Below, one piece after another: positions 9,133-22,408 of a DNA stretch of 64,000 nucleotides. Below the pieces are notes generated by a model. The model saw only the letters and a list, made by a program, of their open reading frames with translations, was not told where the DNA came from and did no database searches. A program made the position numbers and the translations under genes. Source of the stretch: Corylus avellana (taxonomy: Eukaryota; Streptophyta; Magnoliopsida; Fagales; Betulaceae); NCBI RefSeq assembly GCF_901000735.1, contig NC_081545.1, forward strand, positions 27,991,513 to 28,055,512. The letters are read 5' to 3'. Position 1 is the stretch's first letter. The number at the start of each line of letters is the position of its first letter.

Positions 9133-11252
9133 ATAAATCTTTTTTTTTTTTTTTTTACTCTAATCTCTTGAATAGCCGACACATGGTTGTGAGTAAGGGT
9201 TGGCGTCGGCGACCACAAAGATCCAAACTCCACTCCCGTGGCTATAGGTGGAGCCGCGTCTAAAATATGGACATCACTTGATAAACTATTGTGCACCAGA
9301 TGAGCCATTTCTGATTGACCATACAAGATGGTTGCCCTTGCCCATTAGCTCTGGCCCCATCGCACATAATTTCATATGGCCAATAAAACAACTTTAAAAA
9401 AATTCATGCATTCATATACTACTTTTTTCTTTCCTTTCTTTTCGTCACAAATATCATGACATATTTATAACATATTCATAACATAGTCGAAGCATGCACA
9501 TAAAATCATTTACGTTAATTAAACTCATTTTTAAACATATAGTTAAGATGCATAAAAGGGCTACCAAATAAGGCTAACATTAACATTACATCAGATACCT
9601 TAAAAAAAAAATTAAGAAAACATGGCATTGACATTATCAAACTCCTTAGCTTCAAGAGTTCAACACACTTCACTTAACTACCTAAGCAAACATTCACAAC
9701 AATTACTATTGTTACTGTTCTCATATATACCATTCATTCTTTTCCATTATTTGATCCTCCTAAACATTGCTTCCTAACCCAAGGGCCATATATGATTTAT
9801 CCAATTTAAGACAATCATTTTGTATTTCAAGTTTGATTATCTTCTTGAACGATCAAACTATACATGTATGTTCAATTTACTACACATGGATCATGCAATG
9901 TGAGCTTATTCTCATGCTCTTTAAAATATATAGGTCTCAACACCACTTACATCTTGTCTTTTATCAAGTTTCTACTCATCACCTTAAGGTTCCCCTGATA
10001 TGGTTTCGGGCAAAAAGGATTGGTTTTAACGCACACCTCAAGGTTCAACTAGTGTGTTTGTGTATGTGATGTAATTCCAGCAACATATCAGTAAAGATTA
10101 CTCTACTGAAAACCCTACATGTGTCCAATGAATGCATGGTTTGGACCATTCGAAAGACAACTCAAAGAGGAATTATTCTAGGGTCACTTTATTGCAAAAC
10201 ATCTTTTGAATACGACTTACAGACACCTTTCTTGGTAACTGCAAAGCTGAGAAAATTTTATGCAACAAACTAATGTTGTTGTTTGGTCTCTACAGTGCAA
10301 TGCGTGATAATGTTAAAATTCAAGAATAATGTAATTATGTTGTACGAACCATATTTATGTCATTTAAAACAAGAAGTCAAATCTAAGAGATTTTTCTTAG
10401 CACAGAAAGCATGCATAGGAAGCTCAAACATCAAAATTTAATTTAGTTATTCATGCTTTAATAGGTTTCTGTTATGATTCTCACAATAACATAACTAAAT
10501 ATCAATTATAAGACTTATTAGATCTCATACCTAAGCAAAATCTGGCTATAAATTTAGGATAAAACCAAGAAACAGAATATGTTATTTACGCAGCAACAAT
10601 TCTTTGTGCAAAAACCAGTTTCTTGTATTGTTTTTGCAAAATTTAAGACATAGGAATTAGGGAAAAAAACAACACAAATGATAAATTTTTCTTAGGTTTG
10701 TTGAAAAGAAACTCTAAAAAACTTGAAGGAATGATTAGAAACACTTATATCAAATTGACTATCACTTGAAGGATATTTAGATTGTTAGATAACACATATA
10801 TATATATATCAAATTGACTACTACAAAAATAGTAGTCAATTTGATTACCAACTCAACTGGACAAATTGGTTTGAGTCCAAAACCTAACGTGGCTTTTCAA
10901 ACACCCATGATTTGGGCTTAAGCCAAAACTTCATAGAAACCTTAGATACAAATCGATTATTTCATTTCAAAATGCGAAAGCATTGATGAACATCCTGTAG
11001 CCATTCCAGTTCTTCATTAAGTCATATTATAATACCGTACTTGAACTTAAGCATATCTAAAACCAAATGACATAGAGGATTATTAGATATCAAACCCTTG
11101 AGCTTAAAATTATATAAATTTCTGCACAAGAATCATATGTAATTGAGATATATCAGTTATATATTACAATACAACTACGACAATAATTAGAAAGAAAGGC
11201 CGTTGAATACATAAGATCAATGTGCAAAAAAAAAATGAATCCACAGCCATAA
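9133..11252. other. Spacer between CACTA elements B and C
   Basis: AT-rich DNA with no supported gene. It holds a poly-T tract (9139-9156) just outside the B terminus, a perfect 16-bp inverted repeat at 10808-10845, and a TAA at 11250-11252 that is the left target-site copy of element C. The short ORFs at 9117 and 9767 show no family resemblance. Confidence 0.6.
10808..10845. repeat. Perfect 16-bp inverted repeat (hairpin)
   Basis: ATCAAATTGACTACTA (10808-10823) and its exact reverse complement (10830-10845) surround a 6-base loop. A partial extra copy (ATCAAATTGACTATCAC) lies about 55 bp upstream, at about 10750. It follows a TATATA run. It could be a tiny foldback remnant or a fold-forming site. 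Function unknown. Confidence 0.85.
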
Positions 11253-11299
11253 CACTACAAAAAAACGTCCATTTCTTCATGTGGTAAACAGTAATATTT

Positions 11300-11790
11300 T
11301 TTTTGCACGTCAGTAAATGCTGACGTGTCAAAAGTAGAACGTCAACAAATTATTTATTGACGTGTTAAAATCTACCCGTCAAGAATTCCTGATGTGTTGA
11401 TTTCAACACGTCAGCATTTCCTGACGTGTTGTTTTCAACACGTCAGTAAATTTGAGTCAAATTTAGTCTAACATTATTTTAAAATTAATAAATAATAGAT
11501 TGATTATTTACTGACATGTAAAATACTAACACGTCAAGAATTGTTGACGTGTCAAAGTGACACGTCAATAATTAATGACGTGTCAAAGTAACACGTCAAG
11601 AATTATTGACGTGTTACAGTGACACGTCAAGAATTAATGACGTGTCAAAGTGACACGTCAATAATTCTTGACGTGTCACTTTTACACGTCATTAATTGTT
11701 GACGTGTCAAAGTGACACGTCAACAATTCTTGACGTGTCATTTTGACACGTCAACAATTCTTGACGTGTCACTTTGACACGTCAAGAATT
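11300..11790. repeat. Left subterminal dyad array of CACTA element C
   Basis: Alternating TGACGTGTCA and TGACACGTCA copies, densest at 11520-11790. There they form regular palindromic units with AAGAATTA/AATAATT spacers and become nearly uniform, as if recently amplified. The motif is the same as in the right array and in element A. Confidence 0.85.
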
Positions 11791-12020
11791 ATATATATAT
11801 ATATGATCCCAACATTATCAGGGTAATTTAATATTGTACAGTATGATCGAATCCCAATTAACATTCAATAAAATTAATTTTTAGAAAACAAGCACCGACC
11901 AGTACTTTAATATATACTTTTCTTCACGTGGCATGTACCGTAACCCATTCCATTTGAACATTCAAAACTTTAAAAAAAAAAAAAAAAAATCCAACGGTTA
12001 GCCATGTTTTACTCGAGATA

Positions 12021-12054
<34 letters not shown>

Positions 12055-12154
12055 NNNNNNNNNNNNNNNNNNNNNNNNNNNNNNNNNNNNNNNNNNNNNN
12101 NNNNNNNNNNNNNNNNNNNNNNNNNNNNNNNNNNNNNNNNNNNNNNNNNNNNNN
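12055..12154. other. Assembly gap (100 N) inside element C
   Basis: A run of 100 N entered from a (TA)n tract. Missing element sequence, possibly including the TNPD gene, could be hidden here. Confidence 0.99.
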
Positions 12155-13553
12155 CAATCTCCTCCATCTCACCTGCAGGTATACATATTTTGTTTTATTT
12201 TATATATACTATTGTTTTTTATTATTGCAGATTAATATATATATGCATATATTGTGTTGTTTTATGTTGTTTTATTTGATATATACTATTGTTGTATTAT
12301 TGTAGAATATATATATATATATGCATATATTGTGTTGTTCTATATTGTTTTATTTTATATAGTTTTTAGGTAATATATATTGCAGAATATATAAAATATA
12401 TACATTATGTTGTATATTGCAGAATTTTATGTTTCATTTTGTCATATATTCGCATGATGTTTCAATAATGTATGGGATTGAGTATTTGTGAGCTTGTAAT
12501 TGATGTTAAATTTTTTTTTTTTTTAGGAATATCTATTAATTAATTACTTATTGTATGTTGAAAATATAGATGCATGCAAAATGATGTTTCTTATGCTAGG
12601 TAGGTTTTTCTTTGTAAATATAATTGCTTTTTAAATGTGGCTATGTTTTTTTTTTTTTTTTTGGTGGGTTTGTTTAAATGAAAATGTTGGCTTATTAGTA
12701 AGGAATTTATAACACATTACGTCAATTTTAATCTATCATTCATTTCAATATATATCGTTTGACCTTCTAATTAAGTACGTGTAGTGCGTGGTGACATATA
12801 ATATTTATAGAGATTTAATTTAAGTCTTTGTTTAATTAATATTCACAGTTAATGTGTTTTTTAATATTCTTTTAACTGTAACGTTATGGATTAATGTGTA
12901 AGTTATAAATTCACACACGAGGGTTCACTTCGAATTACATGGATTTAATGGGAAAATCCATTGGCAAACGTGCAAATCTTGTCAAACTTAGAGAGACTTC
13001 AAATGAATAAGTAAAAAGTCATGACTTTTTTTGTTACACTATTTTTTTATCACACTTTTGTTTTGAGTGTTTTTAACAAGTCTAATCATAATTAAACACA
13101 TAACGTAAACACTTGCAAAATATATTCAATTCGATTCTTACTTCATTCTATCCCACATATATTATTTTTCAAACAAAAAAAACCATACAAAACAGTCCAA
13201 AGTTTTGGTTAATTTGAGGAACTTATAAGCTTCTTCAAGTTGAAATATAACGCATTAAAATTTTGATGGTTTTTGATCACGATATACAAGATCATATTAA
13301 ATACGTCAGACACGACTTAGATCCAACCGAAGCGTATGTATATATATTTGTATAGTTAATTTTATATGTATGTTTAGATTGGTAGTTAGTCACTACATGC
13401 ACATTACATCAACACACTTAATTAATCTGTGCATATGCTAAAATCTGATATATATCTCATGTACCATTATGAGTCATGCATACTTAAGGTAGTGAATATT
13501 TCATACATTTTATACCAAATTAATTGGGTTTGTGGTGTTTTTCACAAGGTACC
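12155..13553. other. AT-rich internal region of element C, no gene recognised
   Basis: TA- and T-rich sequence with short repeated motifs such as ATATATTGTGTTGTT (about 12248 and 12328). A possible exon edge (CACCTGCAG followed by GTATAC) lies just after the gap. No TNP2 protein similarity is seen in any frame. Confidence 0.5.
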
Positions 13554-16500
13554 ATGAGTACAAGGGGGAAGAAGAGAGCACGCAGGGGCTCGGCCGTATT
13601 GCGGCAGTCGATGTCGTCTGGGTCTTCGGCAGCCCAACTTGATGACAGCGAGCAACAAGACGTTGCTCAGCTTCTAGGGATACAGGAAGGATATAGACCA
13701 GTCCTTCCAGGTACTATGGGAGGGGAGACCCCTGTACATGCTCCATACAGTCGGGTAGGCATGGCGCAGATGGGGTATCGGATTGGGTCGTATCGGGACA
13801 GCGAGTTACGACAGTGTTCTGAGGGTGACGTCGAGCGGCTAGACACCCAGCATAGCGTAGGTACGCCCGCCTGTTTTTTTTTAAAGATTCATAAGTTTGA
13901 AAATTTTTAACTATATTGGTGCAATATTAATTATATTTAACTACAACTACAACTTCAAAGAATTCTAAACATTCTAAAAAAATGCAAAGCAGGTATGGAG
14001 GATACAGAGACACAGGCCCAAGAAGATATGGTTGGTGGGGCACAGGCCACTGATGACCCGCAGCCCACCAACCCTGCTCCCAGCGACCGATTAGGCCCTC
14101 GGCAGGTCCGGACCATAAGTAAGTGTATATGCTCTAATGTCGTACATATTATGTTTTAATTTACATGTTAGTTAATATTGAATTCGAAATAACTTACCTT
14201 TCTAATTTTAAATTTGTTAGATACCGATTCTGAAGGAAACACCATCATCGAGGTGTGCACCATTCTAGACTCGCATAGGCGGCCGGGAGTCCCCCCCGGC
14301 AAACGGATCATACTGGAGTACAATGCATCATTCCAGCCAGTTGGATTTAGCGCAGTGAGGTTTAGGCGGATGACCGGAGACATAATTAGGAGCGGCAATT
14401 TTGTCCGAATACCGGACGATTAGTCGAAGGTACCGGACCGTACCAAGGAGGATATTTGGGACGCCTTGATGGTATGTTTTTTAATAATATGATGACACTC
14501 GTAATGTATATATGTATATATACGCTCTAAGTTACAAATATATATGCGTGTTTATATCTATATGCATATACACATATTTTAAGTTTTTTTAATTTGTCAA
14601 TGTTGATCTTGTGCATGCATACTTTTTCGTCCCGCCCGAGTACAACTTGGAAGCCGTGAAGGATGAAGCATTTCGGGATATGGGCTCCAAGCTGCGGACT
14701 TGGAGGCATGATCTTAAAAAAATTTGTGCCATTACCGAGGAAGATACTCCGGACACTATACGAGCAAGACTGGGGGGACAGAGGCTGGGAGAGTACAATG
14801 CTGTCGACTTGGATATATTATTAGAGAGATGGTGTACCCAGGAGAATAGGGTAGGTCATGAGTTAAACTATTTGTGTTGTGTAGTGACCCTAATTGTACG
14901 TAATTGTGTTAGTATTAACATATTAAAAGTGTTAACTGTGTAGGAGTATGCGGCGAAAATGAAGACATTGCGAGCATTAAATGATTCACCGCATTGCACC
15001 GGATCAAAGAGTTATGTCAGGTTGACACATGAGGAGGTAAGTGTGTAATTTATCCTATACTTATAGATGTGAACGTACATGTCATCATTTTATATATTAA
15101 TATGGTATATGTATGTCCTATTTTATCTGCAGGCCGAACGTTTGGGCCATCAACCTACTCGGGCACAAAATTACGTCCGTTCACACACAAAGAAGAACGG
15201 TTCATATCCGAATGATATTGTGAAGGAGAGATGTGTATGCTACTACTCACCTTTCATATATTGTCTTGCTTGTATATTTGATAAATTATTTTCGATTAAC
15301 AGTTGTGCGCCCCACTGACTCAATATTTAATGTGACAAACAGGAACGGATGAAGGAGCTTATACCCACCGACCCTGCAGCATCGTCTAGCATCACAGAGG
15401 GAACGGTAAGGTGGGCGCCAAACGACGCATTTGACCAGGCAATTGGAAATAAGCCTGAGTATGCCGGTAGGGTTCGAATGGCTAGACCAAATATTCTGCC
15501 TGTGCGGGGGACCATTCGCTTATACTATACATGGTCACAGGCAAGGTCAGAAAACGCCAGGTGCTCCACAATATGACAAGATACACTTGATAGAGCGCTT
15601 GAGGTGGAGAGGGCGAAGCACAAGGAAGAGATAGATGCGTTGTTGGCCGAGAACAATGCGCGGGTAGCTCAGCAAGTGGCTGAGCAGATGGCTGAGAACA
15701 ATGCGCGGATAGCTCGACAGGTAGCTGAACAGAAGGCTGAACGTCAGGCAAGGTTTGATGCCCGTTTCCGCCAACTCGAGGAGCTGATGCGGTTGTACAC
15801 TCCACCAGACAGTGCTTCCCCACCCGTTGCGATGGTGCGATCGTCGGTCGACAGTGGATCAGGTATGACCTTTGTTAGTAGTCAATTTAGTTTTAGAACT
15901 GTCTATATCTATATATATATATATATATATATATATGAACTTCTAAATTAAGAGTTTGGATATGTTGTAGTAATTCTAAATAATTAATGATGTTGTACCT
16001 CTTGGTTAAATTTGGTTTATATATCATGGTTGGTTTGGTGAACTTCTAAATTGTTGGCTTCAATTTGGTATACTATGAAATAATGTTGGTTGAGATAATT
16101 ATTTAGAGTTATTCATGCACGTATAAATAGATATAATTGCATGGAACAAAGCAACACATGCAGATCGAACTCATCAAGAACAATTATTCATAAACTTAAT
16201 TTTGTAACTCTAAATATAAATAGATATAAATGCACTCAATGCTAGAGAGGGTGCTTTTCCTTTGTGTTTATCATCTCTTCCATTGAATTCCCAACATTAA
16301 TAACCTATATGGAAGTTCTATAATTGCAATGGAAAAAAGAAAAATATCATATGTCTCATATAATTGCCATGAGAAAAACGAAGTTTATTCTCTCATGTCT
16401 ATATATTATTGATTGCTCTGTGACCATGCATATATATTGACTTAATGTTTTTCTATTGTTTTTTATATGAATTTTCTGCTACCTTCAAAGTTTTATATAT

Positions 16501-16745
16501 TTTAGTTATATCATTTACTGTGGAAGAATTAACATGCAACTGAGTTGGGTGAATATTCAGTCATTTTTCTTTCACGTTACCGACGTGATTGTTTGTATTC
16601 GGGCTCAATGATTGTTTGTATTATCATCTGCAGTTAGTGGATTTTATTTGTTTGGTGGTTGTTTTATTGGTGAATATTGTTTGTTTTATCATTTGCAGGT
16701 AATGGACATCGTCGAGAGGATGCTATGGATGTCAATGATCGATAG
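13554..16745 (+). pseudogene. TNP1-like transposase (Ptta/En/Spm family) of element C, two in-frame stops
   Basis: The start ATG at 13554 (MSTRGKKRARRGSAVLRQ, a basic N-terminus) follows a CACAAG acceptor. Exons lie at about 13554-13860, 13992-14118, 14219-14471, about 14603-14850, 14944-15036, 15133-15232, 15344-15862 and 16699-16745, ending GHRREDAMDVNDR then TAG at 16743-16745. The 15344-15862 exon encodes a coiled coil with two imperfect AENNAR..Q.AEQ repeats. In-frame stops occur at 14421-14423 (TAG, inside the block aligned to DDWKDVP in B) and 15574-15576 (TGA, where element A has TCA). The gene is therefore unlikely to give a full product. The family is the DNA-binding partner protein of CACTA elements. 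Confidence 0.82.
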
Positions 16746-16795
16746 TCTGGTTGAAAATTTTAGGCCATTCACACTTGTGTATAAGTTGATGTAAT

Positions 16796-17150
16796 TATAT
16801 TTGTGATTGGTGTATATTATGTTAGTATGTGTCATTTTTGATGTGTTGAAGTTTGTTTTGGTGGATAGTTTGTAATTGGTGTATATATAGTTAGTATGTG
16901 CCATTTTTGGTGTGTTGAAGTTTGTTTTCGTTGATAGTTTGTGTGATTGGTGTATATTATGTTATTTGTGTCATTTTGGTGTGTTGAAGTTAGTCTTGGT
17001 GTATAGTTTGTGATTTGTGTCATTTTGGCGTGTTGAAGTTAGTTTTGATGGACAGTTTGTGATTGGTGTATATATATTATGTTATTTGTGATATTATGAT
17101 GTGTTGAAGTTAGTTTTCTTGGATAATTTGTGATTGCTGTTAATGGATAT
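16796..17150. repeat. Minisatellite, about 65-bp unit, 3' of TNP1 in element C
   Basis: About five to six tandem units containing TTTGTGATTGGTGTATAT, TGTGTCATTTTGGTGTGTTG and AAGTTAGTTTTG. It is the reverse complement of the minisatellite in element A and holds the same position between the TNP1 stop and the subterminal array. Confidence 0.85.
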
Positions 17151-17309
17151 GATGTATGTTATTTAATGAAAAAATTGTATATTATTTGCATGGATTTGAT
17201 GGATAGATTGAATATTAGGTTAATCGTAACACAAAATTCGGGTATAGTCCTGAAATTAATCACAAAAAATATAGGGGGAGAGGGAAAAAAAATTTCAAAA
17301 CAAACCAAA

Positions 17310-17825
17310 GTTATTGACGAGTTACTGACGTGTCAATGTTTGACACGTCAATAATTCCTGACGTGTCAAACATTGACACGTCAACAATTCTTGACGTGTC
17401 AATCTTTGACACGTCAAGAATTCCTGACGTGTAAAATTTGACACGTCAGGAATTGTTGACGTGTCAATGTTTGACACGTCAGGAATTATTGACGTGTCAA
17501 ACATTGACACGTCAGTAACTCCTGACGTGTCAAATTTTTCACACGTCAGAAATTTTTTGACGCGCCACGTTGACATGTCAAAAAAATTTTCTAACGTGTC
17601 AAAAATTGACATGTCAGGAATTCCTGACGTGTCAAAAATTGACACGTCAGGAATTCTTTTTGACGTGTTGAAATCAACATGTCAGCATTTCCTGACATGT
17701 CAAAAATTGACACGTCAGGAATTCTCATTTCCTGACACCCACATTCTTCACACCTTACACACGTCAGGATGGCCCCGTCAGGAGTGTTTACTGACGTGTC
17801 AGGTCATCTGACACGTCAGTAAACC
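17310..17825. repeat. Right subterminal dyad array of CACTA element C
   Basis: Alternating TGACGTGTCA and TGACACGTCA units with 5-15 bp spacers. The outermost pair (about 17790-17822) is separated by GGTCATC and mirrors the outermost pair of element A. It lies about 1.45 kb beyond the 3' end of the NAC gene coding region. Confidence 0.85.
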
Positions 17826-17856
17826 TCCGTCAATAAATTGTATTTTTTTTGTAGTG

Positions 17857-19051
17857 TAAGGAACCTAACTTAGACCAGGTAAACAAGCACCCCCAATAGA
17901 TATGAATTTGGTTTTAAACGCAAAACCACAAAACACTCCTCACACAAAACAACCTCAAATTCGAACCCAATCCATCCAAATTCCCTTCTTCATACCAACA
18001 ATACCAAAATAACTTCACATGCAACACCCAACATTCACTTAACCCTATAAAAATTCATCCTCTTTCCAAAACCCTAATTAACTTTCACATATCAAGAACC
18101 ATGACAACAACCCCGGCCCGAACACTTCAAGATTCAATCACAACTCATAACTTTTACCAATATGTAGTATAGCATGTCAAACACAACCTTCAATAACATT
18201 AGTCTTACACTACAAAACAATCAATCATTCCCATTAATTTAGCTGGCATTTGTTATAACACTTGGAAAAATAAATTAGTGGCGAAACATGAGAAAACGCC
18301 AGGAAAATTCCTGACACACAACACATGCACCCGGAATTAATTTTTTTATTATTATTATTTCAAGTACATTAAACAACAAACAGGAATAAAGCAAACTAAA
18401 AATAACAAAGAAACTAAACAAGCCTAGAATTAGCAAACCAAGACCAAACGGCCGGAGGATCCTTTCCACTAACAATCCGAGCAGAGAGGGAGGTGGAGGC
18501 GGAGCAGTGGGAACTGTTTGACTCTCTGCACAGGTTGACCTTCAGTTTATCTTCTTCTTATTCTTGAGTTTTAGATTTTAAACAAACACACAACGATATT
18601 TTCACCTATATTTCTTTCTCTTTATTTTATTTTATTTTAAATTGTGTTTATCATATATCTTGTATACCGTAGAACATAATATATAAAGGGAAACAAAATT
18701 ATTTTATTATTACATTTTAGTTCGACCACTCTAAGATGAATTCGTAGCTCCGTTACTCACAGAAAGAGAAAGTGTTGTCATATTGAAATATCATAGCAGC
18801 AGGATGCAACATCTCTTATTTATTAATAAGGTTTAGCGCCTTATTAATTAATAAACTTATGGGATATGTGCATTATTGTCATTTAAAAAAAATAAATAAT
18901 AATAATAAAAAAAAGCAAACATTTCCAAAGCTAACAGAATGTGAATTCCCACCTCTCTAAAATGAAATCTACCTTCCCCAAAAGCTGAATATCCTCCATT
19001 TAAATCCAACCAAACAAGGTAATCTTTTATGATTTTCAAAAACTATAATTA

Positions 19052-19083
<32 letters not shown>

Positions 19084-19271
19084 TTATATATATACACCCT
19101 TTCAAATTTTCAATCAGGTTCATTGTTAAAAAAACTGTTCATAAAACAATGGGATAATGCTTGAATAAATGAGTAAAAAAAAAAAGAAGAAGAACGAAAT
19201 CAAACCAATATATTTTCTTTTTCAAATTTCTATAGCCATATGGTCAGCTGGTAATTTTCCAATTTGCAGTA
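17857..19271. other. Intergenic region downstream of the NAC gene
   Basis: No gene supported. It holds AT-rich sequence, an A/TAAT-rich tract at about 18880-18915 and a (GA)n run at about 19055-19083. The 3' UTR and polyadenylation region of the minus-strand NAC gene should lie in the last few hundred bases before 19272. The ORF at 18275-18475 (minus) is hydrophobic but unsupported. Confidence 0.55.
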
Positions 19272-22200
19272 CTATTTCCCATAGCCCCAAAAGTCCATCT
19301 CTCCGCGCAATGAGAGCTGACTAATTTGGGGCACAGACGACGTGTTTGCATCCTCGAACCTCATCCCTTTGGACGGGTCTTCATTTCCAAGCTGAGAAGT
19401 GACAAGCCGATTGAGCATAGCCCATTCGTTCATCCCTTCATCTGATCTCCCAGCCGTAACCATTTGTTGAGCCGGCTCACACGTGCCCACCTCCAAGCCC
19501 GGCTCACAAGCTTGGTATCGGAGGTTTTCACTGCCACTCTCACAGTCTCTCGGGTTCGACATGAGCTGCTTGACCATAAGGGGCGGCTCGGAAGGGAGGC
19601 CAGTCGAGTAGTCATAGCCGAGGGGCTTGTGGGTCGGAAGAAGGGGCGCCTGGGATTGGAAAAGTGAGTATTGGGAGGCTGCAGGCATGTGGGAGTAGTG
19701 GTGGAGTGCTAGCTCAGGCTCAAAGGTTGGTTGGTTGCCGCCACTGTTGTGTTGTTGGCGTGGTAGGTATTGGCTGTCCCTGTGCATGAACGTGCGAGCT
19801 TGATTGCTGCTTAATGTGTTGCTGAGCTGCTGATCCGAGTTTATGCTTGACCCTCCTTCATTCCCAACCTTGAATAGATTCTTCTTCTTGAACACCCTGC
19901 AAATCACCCACCCATCTTCCTACACAAATATTGTATGTAATTAAAATCAATCATAATTAATAAGCAATTAATTATTTATTGTTAAATCACCCGCTTAATA
20001 CGTACATTTTCTATTATACGAATATATAGTTGTATGAGAACTACTGCATGAGACTTACAATTTCTCATGCATGGTGGAGCATAAATATTACTTAAATTGT
20101 ACGTCGAAGTCGAACACATTACTTTGTTATGTGGCAAGATTAACCTGCTGGCAAGCATCAGGCTTGCATTAATGATGGAATTAAGAAGTCAAAGATTGAG
20201 TTTTACGTTTGCTTTTAATTAATCAAAAGCGGCTTTTGACCACACGAGAGCAATAATTAATAGTAGGGGAGGTCAATGATCATATATCTATCTCTACACA
20301 GCTGCACAGATCCGGTAATTAAGCTCATTGATGATGTGTACGTGTCCACCTTTTTTTTTTTTTACCCAAAATGTCAAAGAGAGAGAGGGAGAGAGAGAGA
20401 GTTACAGTGGAGTTTCCTTGAGGATCATCGCCATCTTCAAGGCGGTACTCATGCATGATCCAGTCAGTCTTCTGGCCATGTGGAGCTCTCCCTCTGTAGA
20501 AAACAAGCGTTTTCCTCATGCCAATCTTCTTGTAGGTGTTCCTAATGCACTTGTCCCTCCCTGTTGCCTTCCAGAACCCAGCATTTGTTGCTCTATTCGT
20601 CCTTGATCCTGTCGGGTACTTCCTGTCCTTGTGACTGAAGAAGTACCACTCGTTTTGCGGCGTCGACCCAATCTTGCATCTCTCTAAACGTACGTACATG
20701 CACAAACAAAGTAACAACATGCACCGCCAAAATTGTTAGAGATTAAGAAAAAAATAAAAGGTGCATGTCATGAACAAATTAATTAGTACGTGTATATAAA
20801 GGATGTGACAACGTAGATCTAACAATAATTATATATACTATTCTATGACATGGCATGTAACATGTAGCTTATATGTTCATTGTATGATTATATCCTTGGA
20901 TTGAGTAATTAGCTCGTACGTACCTTTTATTTTGAATCCTTGCATTAGTTGTAAGCTCACCATATGAGAAAGCCAAATCTTGGAGGAAGTATATTTTTAC
21001 TCATAGATTAATCCTCGTGAAGAAGAGGCATTAATGAGGCCTCTGACTTATTCTTTCTTTTGAAGAATGAATTTCCTTGAATGTCGTGATTTTTCATGAC
21101 TTAATAATTCGGTATATATTTTGTTTATTTATCTAAGAATTTGAAATAATTAGGCACGCATCCCCTGTTACAAATACAATAAGCTAGGGGAAATTATATT
21201 TACCTCTCTGACTATCCTCCCTTTTGGAGTATCTCTCAATATTACAATTTTTACTATGTCTTCTTATTTATTATTGGGGTTGCATGACAGGGTTGTACGT
21301 AATGCCTACCTTTCATAATTAAAAATGACAAAAATACATTTAATAAGATTAAAAAAAATAGAAAAAATAAGTCTTTTTTTATATGAATGATATTTTCATC
21401 ACTTTTAATCAGGAAATGAGAGAAATTATAACCTCATTGAAACATCATGAATGATATTACAAAAATAATTATAGTTAGAAGAGAGAATAAATTAAAGGTA
21501 GTTAACCCTTAAAATAAATACTGTTTCATTCCCACTGCAAATGGCATTTTGAGTTAATTTCATGGTGAGATACGTATTGTACGGAGAGGGTGATTCTTTC
21601 TTCTTTTTTTTGGGTGAACAATTAATGAATATTATTGTAGAAAAAGTTACAGATATACAAGAAAGCTCACCTCAGCCCATAGGGGCCCCTATTCCCTAAA
21701 GCATGCTAGCGCTAAACCAATTAAGCTCCTCCAAAGGAAGAGATCCACCAAAAAAAAAAAATCCTTTCACAACAGGAGGCTAGCTTCCCTACTAGGGTCA
21801 AGAGCCACATCAAAATGTGCATTACGTACAAAAGCCTGAGTTTCTTATTAGTATATAATACTAAAAAATTCATAGTAAACATCAAGAACGTACAAATACT
21901 GAATTAAAAACCTTTAAGTGGGAAAGCATAATTGAAGTAAGACATCTGAAAAAGATCATTTGAGAGTAGAGGCGAGCCTTTCGATCATAGAATTAATTAA
22001 GCCCCAAAGCATATACTAATAATTAATTAACTCACAACAGTTCATGAAATTTCAAGTATAATCTCCATATGAGTAACAGATAGACCCAGATTAAGAGATC
22101 AAGTAGAGGCCTCAAATTCATGAAACTTATCATATATGATTGCTCCTTTTTTATCGTCATTAACTATAAATCCTTTATGTGTTAATCCATAGCTGCTTCC

Positions 22201-22376
22201 ATAAGTGAGATCAAGATACTTTGGCCACAATTTACGAAGGTCTAGCTAACCAAAGTTTTAGTTAAGAGATATAAATTGACTAAAAGATCGAGAATGCTTA
22301 GCTTTGATCTATCTCTATGTAATTAATTTCTGGTCATTAATTGATAAATGAGTGGCATGGGAATAAGAACACAAAG

Positions 22377-22408
<32 letters not shown>

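Larger units (their letters stand above)
11253..17856 (+). mobile_element. CACTA transposon C, both termini present, TAA target-site duplication
   Basis: The left end CACTACAAAAAAACGTCC starts at 11253 and the right end ...TTTTTTTTGTAGTG finishes at 17856, giving terminal inverted repeats of about 13 bp. The 3-bp duplications TAA (11250-11252) and TAA (17857-17859) flank it, as expected for CACTA transposition. Subterminal TGACGTGTCA arrays lie at both ends. Inside is a TNP1-like gene reading rightwards. No TNPD/TNP2 sequence is visible, so it is either non-autonomous or the gene lies in the 12055-12154 gap. The apparent length of 6604 bp includes that gap and is a minimum. Confidence 0.93.

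Noticed and set aside
1..17856. Elements A and C as two alleles of one insertion
   Set aside because: Their outer flanks (1-653 versus the reverse of 17857 onward) are unrelated, and internal divergence is roughly 10% by eye.
18275..18475. Small hydrophobic ORF on the minus strand
   Set aside because: No promoter, homology or conserved motif recognised; the hydrophobicity follows from A/T-rich codons.
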